DNA from: Cadophora sp. MPI-SDFR-AT-0126
Taxonomy: Eukaryota; Ascomycota; Leotiomycetes; Helotiales; Ploettnerulaceae
DNA length: 64,000 bases
Reading direction: 5' to 3'
Assembly (NCBI GenBank): GCA_020747065.1
Contig: JAGMVK010000003.1
Span: 1,612,001 to 1,676,000 of the forward strand
A model generated the notes under the pieces. The model worked only from the letters and a program-made list of their open reading frames with translations, was not told the DNA's origin and did no database searches. Made by a program: the position numbers and the translations under genes. This document shows, piece by piece, positions 14,230-26,668 of the stretch (its first letter is position 1; every line of letters starts with the position of its first letter).

Positions 14230-14600
14230 TAACTTCCACCACCTCAATCGGCAACTCGGCCTCGCTTGCTTGGACGGCGTTTTTAAATCGCCAGAGGGAC
14301 CTTGACAACTTCTCGATATATCCCACCGAGCAGAGGTGAATTCGTCAGAGACTCCTTTTTTGGAGTTCCTTCTGTCCCTTTACGCTCCCAGGCTCTCACT
14401 CGTGTTTGCCACTACTCTGCGCTATCATCGAGCCTAGGATCCTTGTAATCCTTTCTCTTCGAGGACATCTCAACGATCCTTGCCTCGAAATCTACTCTTC
14501 GCCCACCTGCTTCCTCAGAACCAGCTTCAATACTTAATGCCTGGATAATCAGCGACTACAAACATATCCCCAGGCAGCTCAGCTGCAGATTGTATCGATA

Positions 14601-17600
14601 ATGGCCGACGAATCAACTCTTACGGCAACTTGCTCGTTGCTGCAGAGCCTCGCGACAAATGTCCCTCACACCGCGATCCAGGCCAGCCATGCGTTAAAAC
14701 TTCCAGGAACCGACACCTCATCCAAAGCTGCCCTCGAATACGAAATATCTGCTTTGATTGCGAGGATACAGCACTTGGAGGCACAGGCGAGCACTGTTAA
14801 CAACCACACACTCCCAGACACGCCAAATGAGACTGGCGCTCCATCTGCCTTCGCAGATGTTCTCACTGGCAATGGCTCTCGAGCGATGGCGAAGAGCTCT
14901 GCGATGAGACAGAATAACAATATGAACTCTTCGTTGACGGGCAGAGACAACGCTACTGGCGAACGGCCGCAAAAGCTTCCCAAGCTCAGCAATGACGAAC
15001 TCATCGAAACCCTGCAACAGGAGATTGTTGACCAAGCTGAGCAGATCAAGGAGGGAAAATTAAAGCAGTCTGCCATTGAGGCTAGAATGGAGGAACAAGC
15101 CCAGCATCAACAGCACCTCATAAACCAGTTCGAGGCCAAGCGCGTTGCCTCCCTCGAGCGAGAACTCAAGAAGCATCAACAAGCAAACGAAGCCTTCCAG
15201 AAGGCTCTGCGGGAGATTGGAGAAATCATTACTGCTGTAGCCCGCGGTGACTTGAGCAAGAAGGTTCAAATTCATTCCGTGGAGATGGACCCTGAAATCA
15301 CAACATTCAAGAGAGTGGGTTCAATTCTTGACATGTCCTTATATTGCTAGGCATACTAACTGATTGTAAGGTCATTAATACCATGATGGACCAACTACAA
15401 ATTTTCTCCAGTGAAGTTTCTCGAGTCGCCAGAGAGGTCGGCACAGAAGGTATCCTTGGTGGACAAGCACAAATATCTGGCGTTGATGGAACCTGGAAAG
15501 AGCTTACAGACAATGGTATGTTCCTCAGCCTATGGCACCTTGAACATTTCTATGACCATATTAATGGAATAATTTGCTAAAATCTTCTAGTCAATGTTAT
15601 GGCCCAAAACCTTACAGATCAAGTGCGAGAAATTGCTTCAGTCACTACCGCGGTAGCCCACGGAGACTTGACCCAGAAAATCGAGAGACCAGCACAGGGT
15701 GAGATTTTACAGCTACAACAGACGATCAATACCATGGTGGATCAGCTCAGAACTTTTGCAGCTGAGGTTACTCGTGTGGCAAGAGATGTAGGAACGGAAG
15801 GTATCCTTGGCGGACAAGCAGAGATTGAGGGAGTTAAGGGCATGTGGAACACATTGACTGTCAATGTTAACGCAATGGCCAACAACCTCACAACGCAAGT
15901 CAGAGATATTGCTATGGTTACTACGGCTGTCGCAAAGGGAGATCTTACACAGAAGGTCAAGGCTGAGTGCAAGGGCGAAATCATGCAGCTCAAGGAGACC
16001 ATCAATTCCATGGTAGACCAACTGCAGCAGTTTGCACGAGAAGTCACCAAAATTGCTAGAGAGGTCGGTACGGAAGGAAAACTCGGTGGGCAAGCCACTG
16101 TACACGATGTTGAGGGTACCTGGAGAGATCTGACCGAGAATGTCAATGGAATGGCTATGAATCTGACAACACAGGTACGAGAGATCGCAAAGGTCACAAC
16201 TGCTGTAGCCAAGGGAGATTTGACAAAGAAAATTGGAGTCGAGGTACAAGGAGAAATCGCATCGTTGAAGGACACCATAAACACCATGGTTGACAGATTG
16301 GGCACATTTGCCTTTGAAGTCAGTAAAGTCGCCAGAGAGGTTGGAACAGATGGAACTCTTGGAGGCCAAGCCCAAGTCGACAATGTTGAAGGAAAGTGGA
16401 AGGATCTTACAGAGAATGTCAATACCATGGCAAGCAATTTGACGTCCCAGGTTAGAGGTATCTCGACGGTCACGCAAGCCATTGCAAACGGAGATATGAG
16501 CCAAAAGATCGAGGTTGAGGCTGCTGGAGAAATACTCGTTCTGAAGGAGACTATCAATAACATGGTAGACCGATTGAGTATTTTCTCGAACGAAGTGCAA
16601 CGTGTGGCAAAGGATGTTGGTGTTGATGGAAAGATGGGTGGTCAAGCCGATGTAGCTGGAATCGGAGGACGTTGGAAGGAAATTACAACTGGTAAGCCCC
16701 AGACTTTCACGATCATCAATATTAACAGAGCATTCGCTAACATTACTAGATGTCAATACGATGGCCATGAACTTGACCGCTCAAGTCAGAGCTTTCGGCG
16801 ACATTACGAATGCTGCAACTGATGGTGACTTCACAAAGCTGATCACTGTTGAAGCTTCCGGAGAAATGGACGAGTTGAAGCGAAAGATCAACCAGATGGT
16901 CTTCAATTTGAGAGATTCCATTCAGCGAAACACTGCTGCCAGAGAAGCAGCTGAATTCGCCAACAGAACAAAGTCCGAGTTCCTTGCCAACATGTCCCAC
17001 GAGATCCGAACACCCATGGTAAGCTGATCCCTATCTATCTCGAAGAGCGTTTCCCGAAATCAGGGTTTGAGGATTTGCCGCCTCTACGATGTACAGCTAG
17101 GCACATGCTAATTGGCTCATAGAATGGTATTATTGGAATGACGCAGCTCACGTTGGACACCGATCTCACCCAATACCAGCGTGAGATGTTGAATATTGTT
17201 CACAACTTGGCAAACAGTTTGCTGACGATTATCGACGACATTCTGGATCTGTCCAAGATTGAAGCTAACCGCATGGTCATGGAAGAAATTCCCTACACCC
17301 TCCGAGGTATTGTCTTCAATGCGTTGAAGACTCTCGCAGTTAAGGCAAATGAGAAATTCTTGGATCTCACTTACCGAGTGGACAGCTCAGTCCCTGATCA
17401 TGTCGTGGGTGACTCGTTCCGTTTACGACAAGTCATTCTCAACTTGGTGGGAAATGCCATCAAGTTTACGGAGCACGGCGAGGTATCTTTGACAATCCGC
17501 AAAGCCGAACAGGATCAGTGTGCGCCTAACGAGTACGCGATCGAGTTCTCGGTGTCTGACACCGGTATCGGCATTCAGGCAGATAAGCTTGACCTGATTT

Positions 17601-18927
17601 TCGATACATTCCAACAAGCTGATGGTTCCATGACGAGAAAGTTTGGTGGAACTGGTCTCGGACTCTCCATCTCAAAGAGGCTGGTTAACTTAATGAGAGG
17701 AGACGTCTGGGTTAAGAGTCAATATGGCAAGGGCAGTACATTCTACTTCACCTGCACAGTCCGGCTTGCGACCTCCGATATCAGCTTCATCGAGAAGCAA
17801 CTTAAGCCGTATCAAGCCCACAATGTCCTCTTCATTGACAAGGGACAGACTGGCCATGGCAGAGAGATCATTACCATGCTTAGACAGATTGGTCTCATGC
17901 CTGTAGTCGTCAAGTCAGAGACGCATATCAATCTGTCAGGTGGGGGATCAAAAGTGGCTTCTGCTTTTGATGTTATTATCGTGGACTCGATCGAAACTGC
18001 TAGACGATTGAGATCCATCGACGAGTTCAAGTACATTCCCATCGTTCTCTTGGCACCTGTTGTCCACGTCAGTCTCAAGTCGGCATTGGACCTAGGTATA
18101 ACTTCCTACATGACCACGCCATGCTTGACAATTGACCTTGGAAACGGAATGATTCCAGCATTGGAGAACAGGGCTGCTCCTTCTTTAGCCGACAACACCA
18201 AGTCTTTCGAGATTCTTCTGGCCGAGGACAACATCGTGAATCAACGTTTGGCGGTCAAGATCTTAGAGAAGTACCATCATGTTGTAACCGTCGTTGGAAA
18301 CGGTCAGGAAGCTCTTGATGCTATCAAGGAGAAGAGATACGATGTCATTCTCATGGATGTGCAGATGCCAATCATGGTAAGACGAATTGAGTTTGAAGGC
18401 AGTTCGGTATATTAACTTCTATTTAGGGTGGATTCGAAGCTACAGCCAAGATTCGCGAGTACGAGCGCAGTCTTGGTACCCAAAGAACTCCAATCATTGC
18501 ACTTACTGCCCATGCTATGCTTGGTGATAGGGAAAAGTGTATCCAGGCCCAGATGGACGAATATTTGTCTAAGCCTCTTAAGCAGAATCATCTGATCCAG
18601 ACGATTCTGAAGTGTGCAACGCTAGGTGGGGCTCTGTTAGAGAAAGGAAGGGACGTTCGTACTTCTCCAAAGGATGAGTCTCCTAAGGCAGGGGCATCGA
18701 ACGGTACCCTTGCACCCGCCCCAAATCCTGGAAATTCCGCCCTTCGACCCCCTTTGGAGCCTCGTGCATACACAACTACAGGGCCAATCAGCCATGGGAG
18801 CTTGGAAAGTCCTGCAATTGTGACTGCAGATGCAGAAGATCCGCTTGCAAGAGTAAGTCGTTCTTGATGACACAGCTGAAATTCATGCTAATATTAACAG
18901 CTTCTCATGCGTGCTCACAGCAGCTGA
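14601..18927 (+). CDS. nik1: group III hybrid histidine kinase (Nik1/OS-1/BOS1)
   Basis: Seven exons: 14601-15314, 15371-15515, 15591-16691, 16750-17018, 17123-18376, 18427-18852 and 18901-18927; 1311 residues, the usual length. After an N-terminal coiled coil come six tandem HAMP units (about 90 residues each, recurring TTAVAxGDLTxK). The HisKA H-box follows (MSHEIRTPM, His737). The ATPase has its N-box ([17 protein letters not shown]) and G boxes ([14 protein letters not shown]). The receiver domain carries Asp1155 in ILMDVQMP and the conserved Lys of LSKP. There is no transmembrane segment, as expected for this cytosolic class. It feeds the Ypd1-Ssk1-Hog1 pathway for osmotic stress and is the target route of dicarboximide and phenylpyrrole fungicides. 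All splice junctions restore conserved sequence; the last exon encodes only LLMRAHSS and the stop. Confidence 0.97.
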
Positions 18928-19454
18928 GCAAATCTTCGGCCAGGGACGTGTGCAGTCAAGAGCTTCCTACAAGCCACGGTGATGGAACTTCTCTTCCTTA
19001 GATACCCATTGCGACTTCCTCATACCCGTTACTCGACATTTCTGCAACTTCTTGATGATTTCAAACGGCGACGGCGTTTCGGGCAACTGGAGTTAAGAGG
19101 CAATGCACCACATACAACCGGCATGCATCCTCTGGGTTGGGAAACTCGATTGGTCTCTTTTTTTTTGTGATTTGTTGCAGCCCCCTTTTTGAATGGCATG
19201 GCATCTGACCGAGGGGTGAAGGAAGAATTCATTATCCACTTCTTTCTTTCTTGAATTTCCACTAACATAGCTTGCGGGTGGGGATGGGAATTTTCTTGGC
19301 TCGCACTTTTTGTTCCATAACCTCTTCTTCATTTGCAGTGAGTTATGCTGGGCGCTTTCTGAAGTTGGGTGCTTGCTGAAAGGATTGGAATGGAAGGGTA
19401 AAGGGTGAAATGGTTGAAGCAGATAAACTCGCAGAGTAGATAGTTCGAATTGAG

Positions 19455-19496
19455 GGATGGATGGATGGATGGAAGGAAGGATGGGTGGATGAATGA
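19455..19496 (+). repeat. GATG/GAAG microsatellite
   Basis: Tandem GATG units pass into GAAG and back to imperfect GGATG-type units. It is simple-sequence DNA in the 3' flank of nik1, with no sign of function. Confidence 0.8.
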
Positions 19497-22400
19497 GTAT
19501 ACATGGAATTGAAATGCAGACGCTTATGATCACTACGTTTTTCTGAGTCTTGTATGTTGTTGAAGCGATTGTGTTGTATCTTGAGGAGTGAAGCTTGTCT
19601 ATCTTCCCGAGGAAATCTTTGTTTCCTTCTCCATGCATGATTTTCCATTTCAGACTACATCATATCGCTTCCCCTGCATTCCCCCTGCAGTTCGGTCTCA
19701 CAACGGTTCGTCGAGGCGGGAGATTACGGCATGGCATGGCGACAGTATCGGCTTTGGTGTTTCGAAGATTCTTGTTGTAGCATGTAGAGGATTTTATATC
19801 TTCGGACTTTTCCTACCAGCTATTTCGATCTCCTTCGTCTATCAAGTATATTTCGGATTGTATGTTTGCAATCCTGACTGAGCGTCATCAGAGTCGAGAG
19901 GATTATCCGATCATAAGTGTTGGTTGGAGATTGGAGAATTTGAGAATTGAATCGGGTGAGTGGAAAAATAGGGTAGAATACATCCAGCACAGACAGGTCC
20001 GATTTTCGTCTCACTTACATGAACAAGAAGTAATGACTTACTTCAATATCATATCAGTTCCGAAGAGTCCAGAGCAAAAATCAGAACAGTTCATATTTTA
20101 AGTCCACTTAGGCAGACGCCGTAAAATAAGACCATTGATAGACCAACCGTTACTTCCTGTTCCTGACCCAGCAGGTGGGATTGAGATCCAATCTAATCGT
20201 CGATCATCGATATCCCCACTGTACATACCTCCGTAAATGTCAATGTCACACCAGCCAGCCAGATCACTTAATTCCCCATTTTCCCTGTACGTTGCTTTGC
20301 TTGCTCTGGCTCTGTGTAACGCATGGTTGGGTTTGCTGGCTGGCTCTCGGGACATTTTATGATTGCTCAGATTCAGTCGGGGCCCCTAACTGCTTTGTGA
20401 GATCCTACTTTTTTCAATGGATTGTTTTGTTTGTTTGCGTTGCCCGACTTAGGGAGGGAATTGGTAGTATGCAAGGGTTGGGATGGAGGTGGGGATTTTC
20501 CAGTTTGGAATGCTCGTGGTAGGAGGGATCTCCGTGAGGTGTGTGAGTGGTAGATTGGCTGGATTTGGTTGGGTGACAACGTACTGAGATGTTTGGAAGG
20601 GATGTGGATTGGAGGCGAGGTGAGGTGTCAAATGCGAGGATCCGGATTACAGTGATTGTTGGGAGTGACTTGGGGATGCTTTGCTGTGCACTGATGAGAG
20701 CTAGAATTTCCAAATATCTTTTTGCTGAGTAAACGCATAATCCCCATTTATGCAAGCATAAATCTCTTCACAATGGATTGTTGTAATATGAATCAATGAT
20801 AAGTCAGGGTCTCACTATCAAAACCCAATCACGGTCAACACACCTGAATCCGCGTCGTGTCGTGACTGTCGTGCGACTCGTGTCCCGCGATCTGATTTGA
20901 CGATACAAACCCTGACTTGAGATGAGATGAGATATCCGATCGCGGTGCGTGCAGGCAGGTCAGGGTCCGGTCGATTTTTTCTCCTGCTGGCCTGGTGGAC
21001 CTTACCGTCTTTTGTTTGGCTCTGGCTCCGTTGGATTCGATGCTCGATGTTCGACATGTGTTGTGTGGTCACCTAGCCAATCGTTCTCGCTGGCTATTAC
21101 GTGCAGCAAGATTGCCTGCCTGGTCGCAGAAAGCCGGGCATTTCTTGCGTGTTTGGGATGTGACTATGGCTGCATGGAGGGGAAAACTGAAGCAGGGCAT
21201 GGCAGAGTGATGGGATGTCAACAGGGTTTCTTTGGGGCTCTTTCCGTGAAGAATGTTGATGTCGTCAAAAGATGTTGAGGACTTTTCGGGATCGGTGACC
21301 GATTATTTGAGGGTCCGGTGTTTGCTCCGTGAAGTGCCGAAGAGAACCTCGGGAGTAAAGGGATGAATGGCTTTTATGACCTCAGCATTGAAGGGTTTCT
21401 GATGTGGGACAAGGAAGGGTTTTGGTCCATTGATAATATAGGGCTTCGCGAGACGAGTAGCATCCCTTAGGCAAGGGAAAGATATGTTGCGAGGCTTGAT
21501 TGAAATTCTCGTTGAGAACATGGTATACGAGCCGATAGATTAAGAGTTCTTCATTATTATACTTTCGATTATTTGAGAAAGGGCTGCATGGAATTCATGG
21601 CTTGAAACATTCCATGTTGGAATCCGTCGGTTCTTGCATTGTCTGTATTGTTGCTGTCGTATCCTGTAGCATCTCCAGCTGGTCCAGATCCCGACGGTCT
21701 TGCTTTTGGGTCGATGGGCTCTATTTGTATATCGGGCATTTGATTGGATGATTTGTGAACTAAGTGGCACTGTTTGCAACAAGTAATTGACACTCTAAAA
21801 TGCTTTAGCCTGGCCTTGATAACAGCGATGACGTCTGAGAAAGCATATTCTGTAATCTGGAGTCCGAGGGGAAGAACCATCAGGACGGGATAAAAGCAAC
21901 AGCAAACCTTATGACATACGATGTTGCCATGGGGAATTAGATGCTCATGTAGGCACGGAGCTCATATCGGCTTTTGCATCTACATTGAGAAGTCGATGCA
22001 TGAGGACCGTTCGGAAAGACGGATACTTCATGCAAGGCACAGCTACCAACAACCTGAAAATGTGATCTCAATATGTCCATGTCAAAAAGAAATACATACG
22101 GATGTAATCCAGATTGTGTCAAGTCCAATTTCCTCTGACTTCGGATGTCTTCTTGATGCCATGACTTCTCTCCACTTGGCTCGTAAGGCAACGCAAGGTT
22201 CGAAAGGACAGATGAACATGCGTTGATTGCGTCTGTATTAACACGAAAGCGACTGGGATAAGTTAACAGCAGAGCTTTGATCACACGACGGAACAATACA
22301 AAGCAGTAGAAGCAAGCGTGCCTTATGTGCCCCTATTTTCATGTATTTCACTTCCCTGTACACGACAGAGAAGATGTGTTGCGAAAGGCTAGAAATAGAA

Positions 22401-23267
22401 TCAACATACAAGCTCGTCTAATTTGTCACCAAGACCCCCTTAGTCGTGGTACGGCCATCGAAAATGTCGTCAAGCGCAACCTAGCAGTCATAATTGTCCA
22501 CTCCCACCACAGAAAAGCGGCGTTCCAACGTGGCTCCGAGGATCTTGCCGATCATTTTTCTGGAGTCCTTTTCCGTCTCTTCAGCCCCTCTCTCATCGGC
22601 CTCCCCTCCACCTTGGCCGTCCCCTTCCATCAGCCTGTCCTGCCAAAAAGGAAGCCAGCAATGCAGCATCCTGCACAAAATTGAGATGCACAATCCAGAT
22701 CCGAGGAACCACAGATGCACAGGGTGCTGCTAGTGGCAGAGATCCTCGTCCGCTGTGCATCTGTGCAGCATCAACCAACAGCACCACACCACCCCGTGGC
22801 TGGAAAGTCCAAGGTACGCGGAGTTTTGCAGGCTTACAGGCTAGGACGCAAGCCCCAGTCCCGTTACGAGGAATCCTAAGCCTCGTGTGGCCCACCAAAA
22901 ACTTAACTCGCGCATGCTCTTTCGGCCTGGGGTGCCCTGGCTTTGAGCCAGGTCGACAGAAAAAACGACCGATGCATGTCTCTCTCTCTGTCTCCTCCGT
23001 CTGTCCAAGCTGAAAGAAAGACTGTCCGCCCTGACCACCAGGTCCACCACGGGTCTGTCGCTGTCTGGCTGTAGCAGAAAACAGCGGGCAGGAATACTGA
23101 CTGATAGCTGGAAGAAACCTCCTGACGTACCCAAATACTATTGAAAAATGACATGGAACTGCATAGAAAGAACAAACGTAACCATAATCAAGCACCTAAT
23201 CACAGGCCGCAAACCCCGAATGCCTACCTAGCCACTTGATCTAGTCGTGCAGGAGCTTTGCACCACC

Positions 23268-24170
23268 TATATTTTAGCTAGCAGCACTACACGGCATAGA
23301 GTTTAGGGTAGCTCCCAACTCCATCCCTCCCCTCCTTCTACCCACACTCGCTCACTCGCTCTCGCGCTATTGCACTTACACTTACTTGCCTTACCTACCC
23401 TTCTCTCCTCCCTCTCCTCCCACCTTCCCATCCCACCGTCATCACACGTCGACCCTATCGAATTCGTTCTGCCGGTCTGTTTGCGTCAATTGTTTCCTGT
23501 CGATATCTCGGTCATTCGTGTCCTTTCGTATCGCCGGTGTTTTCGAATTTGCTGCTTTCCCATCGGAATACTAGTTTTTCAGCCGGTTCAAACGTAAGTT
23601 GAAGATCTCACGCCTCACTGGACCGCACGCGATGGAGGCTCAGTCCCAACACAACCCCTCATCAGCTATGCCATGCCTCTGCCACAGCTCTGCTTGTCCA
23701 TACTGGATGCTGTACCATTCGGGAGTTTTCTTGCATCCTGGAGACCCAGATGCCAAAGACGGGCGTCTGGAGGCTGCTGGCGCAAACTTTGCTTCACGTC
23801 GCCAGTCAACAATGCAGGTCCTTCCGGATGCGCGTTTGCTGGCAAGCTCGGCGCAGAGCTCTTTGGCAGGGACCAGCTAGCTATGTATAGCTCAACAGCA
23901 ATTGGAAATGCTGCTCAAACTTAGCCAGAGTTTATTTTGCTGACCTTTGTTTGTTTTCAGAACTTGAAGTCATCGTCAGCCATTCTTCTCGCGAATCCCA
24001 CCATCTTTGAGACCTTTCGTCAACGAATTCTTTGCTGTCGCAAGCGCTGTCATAACTGTCGAGTCAATTTCCGTCACGCTTGTCACTTCCGGTACCTTTT
24101 CGCCGCAGTAACGAATTTACGAAGGTTGGGTTGGACATCTTCTTCGTACAGGTATTGGAATTTTCTTGAG
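23268..24170 (+). ncRNA. candidate non-coding transcription unit or distal leader
   Basis: A TATA-like TATATTTTA sits at 23268-23276 and is followed by a CT-rich block at about 23310-23460, as seen at fungal transcription starts. A consensus donor GTAAGT starts at 23594 and a strong acceptor (TTTGTTTGTTTTCAG) ends at 23960. A second acceptor/donor pair flanks 24152-24170 (CAG before, GTAAGC after). No frame through the putative exons starts with ATG and carries a recognisable protein. A frame from 23937 to 24569 is open but has no ATG start and resembles nothing known to me. It could be a lncRNA or a remote first exon of the RRM gene at 26669. This rests on signals only. Confidence 0.3.
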
Positions 24171-26481
24171 GTAAGCAATCGCCTCCGAATATTCCCTCTT
24201 GTGGCTGGCAGACCCTATGAAAAATGGCGGAAGACACTGGATGTGGAATGGAATACGTCAGGCCAGAAGCTGTCCTTTTTCGCAAATGACGGGAGGAGTT
24301 GTCCTAAACTCAAGCTCTGCATATGGGCAGAAATCCTCCCTTCTAGTGGCGATAAACTGGCTGTCAATTGGCGTAGCCAGAAGAGCCGCAGATATCAGAA
24401 TCTCCCCCTTTCTTTGCAAGCGAAATGTGTGCTCTGCCATCAAAGCTGCTCTGGTAGATCCACCGCATTGCCTCGGAATTTTGCGCGTAAATCAACGACC
24501 TTTGGTGCTTTGCTAAGCAAGCCAATTGAATTCGCCTGTTCGGGTGAGGCGGTAACATGTGCTCTGTAGTGGAGCTATGTGAATGTCAGATCTCGAGGCC
24601 CACGGACAATGTTCCAAAATGTACTGGAGCCCAGGTGCGGTGACACTGGTGCTTAGCAAGAGCTTTCGAGACGATGCACCATGTTGCGAGCATGAAAATT
24701 GCCTTTCCCAATCGGATTCTGAGGGGCGTTTGGCACTTTGAATATCGACTTTCTGCGTTGCTTCTTGTTTCCTTTATGGCATGTCTGTGGACCCAGAAGA
24801 AGTACAATATGCCTTCTAGTGGATTGTGAGTTGAAGGGTCTTTGAAAAGCTGTGGGTGGACGTAATGGACAGACAAGGGATTTGCTGCTTGCAGTGCAAG
24901 GCTCCAACATAGGCCCATCAGCATATCTGCTTCCTTCTGATCCTCTTGTCCAAGCTTCGTCTGTGCAGTCAATGGTTGTTTGGGCGTATTGCGCGTGTTA
25001 CTGCTTGCTTCTGCATCTTTTGTTTGGACTGGTGAACAGGAGCCGATGCCCGCTTAGAACGTTGGGACCTTGGAGCATTGGCTCAGAGATCGTTGTGCTA
25101 TTGAGAGTTTTCAGCGTTGGATATTTGAATTCGTGTTTGCGACATTGGTTATAGGAGGAGAGGAAGTCGGAGACGAAACATCATTCGGGATTCTGTCACA
25201 AGGTTGTCAGTCAACAGAACCAACGCCAAAAGTGCTCTAGGGACATCGTACATGCTTGAGGTAGCCTTGCCCATACCCCTCAAAGTCAATCGCATCTTCC
25301 TGCTTCATCTCTGCCCTGTTGACGGGTTGGATGACGCGTTCATCTGGCGGGGTTCTATTCCTTTCAGACGTGGGACTGAGCAAATGCAGCTGGAATGGCA
25401 ATGGAACGGGCAAGCGTGAGAAGAGAAGCAAACTTGGCATGTTCTTCTGCCGCGTCCTACTCGTTGCTTTGTGGTGCATGGTGCTGCTTGAACCTAGTGG
25501 TTGAAGTTCGGAAGAGGGTGGCAACTTCTGTTAGTGTTCGAGGATATTTGAGCAACATAAAAGTTTCGAAAGACCTCAAAGTCTCCACGCTTGTTATCAA
25601 GATGGATGGAGCAGCGGATATACATGCCTTTGAGTCTGCTTGCATCCTGGTCTTGAAATGCTGTGTATTCAGTTTTGATGTCGCTATTTGGTATCAATTT
25701 ACAAGTGTGGGTTGGAGCCGCCGTGCTGGCACAAGACACTTAGACAAAGCTACACCACCACATGCCGTCCCGATTTTGGTTTATTTTGCATTGCGCGCCT
25801 GTTGAAATACTGCTCTATTGGCATGCAATGCTTTGTGTTATCTAATTTTGCCTCCACTCTTAAGTGTCGGCGATATGGCTACTAACGCCCTTCGAAAGCT
25901 TCACACGAAGTCTTCAGCCTTTCTACCCTGGGCTCTTCGAACAATATGTCCTTCTGCTGCACGTATTTCTTCGTCTTGCAATCACCTTTGTCATAGCTTG
26001 TTGCTATGCTGTAGAGTGCTTGGGTTAGCAGGAAGCTGCTCTTGGCTGACAGGCCTTGGATCATGTATAAGGACCAACAACCCTCCACCTGGAAGGATAC
26101 AGGCCCTAGCCTGGTCGTTCTCTTCACCAGAACCATTCACTTCGATGAATCACATAGTTTGTGACGCAGTTCATGAGCGCTGTTGAGCGGGACAACCATT
26201 CTGGCGGTTCCATCTGGCTCATCGCACTTCCCAACCAGCTCGGCAACACTGCGCAGAGGCTTGCTTGTGTTTCCTTCAAGTCTACAGCTTGCAAAACTCA
26301 TTTTACTCTTTCTACAAGCCATCGTCCACGGCAAAACTTTCTTTCCTAAGAGCTTCCGTATCTCTTCCAAGGCCTTGTATGCCTTGGTAGTCACATTCCG
26401 TTTCGGGACTTCAGAGGGTCTGCTAGCTACTCATTACTACTCTAGCGTCATTGATTCACTCCCGAGTCTCGCTAACTAGCC

Positions 26482-26489
26482 TTTATAGA
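26482..26489 (+). promoter_or_regulatory. TATA-like element of the RRM gene
   Basis: TTTATAGA lies 187 bp before the start codon, followed by a CT- and CA-rich leader with an ACACTAC repeat. The start codon context is CAAAATGG, which suits strong initiation in fungi. Confidence 0.45.
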
Positions 26490-26668
26490 CCACGTCGCCT
26501 TCGCCTTCGGTCTTCCAACTTCATCTTCTTTCCACAACAACTCCGTCCTTCGACCTCTCTTGACCTCACCACCCACAACACTCCTCTTACTCTTCTAATT
26601 CACACACTACACACTACACACTTTGTAAAACCCTTACACTCCCACACGTCGCGCACTTCAACACCAAA

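Larger units (their letters stand above)
10517..14600. other. long intergenic region and leader of nik1
   Basis: The first part is the 3' flank of the MUN/C2 gene. I see no coding region with conserved features. A minus-strand open stretch at 12388-11795 overlaps another in a second frame and looks like low-complexity noise. Features seen: a CATG repeat at about 13241-13260, an AGCACCC/A heptamer array at 13552-13584, and a strongly pyrimidine-rich block from about 13650 to 14500 that looks like the promoter and 5' leader of nik1. Upstream ATGs occur at 13774, 13945 (94 codons) and 14537. Confidence 0.6.
18928..26668. other. 7.7-kb stretch without a recognisable protein gene
   Basis: This holds the 3' flank of nik1, a GATG/GAAG microsatellite at 19455-19496, and open reading frames that lack conserved motifs, consistent splice structure or, often, an ATG. 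A candidate non-coding unit with TATA-like and splice signals lies at 23268-24170 and is listed separately. The last 200 bp form a CT/AC-rich leader for the RRM gene. Such a long gap is unusual next to the gene density elsewhere in the window. Confidence 0.5.

Noticed and set aside
23937..24569. Open frame of 210 codons with several Cys pairs
   Set aside because: No ATG start, no recognised zinc-binding pattern, and splice signals within it argue for non-coding exons.
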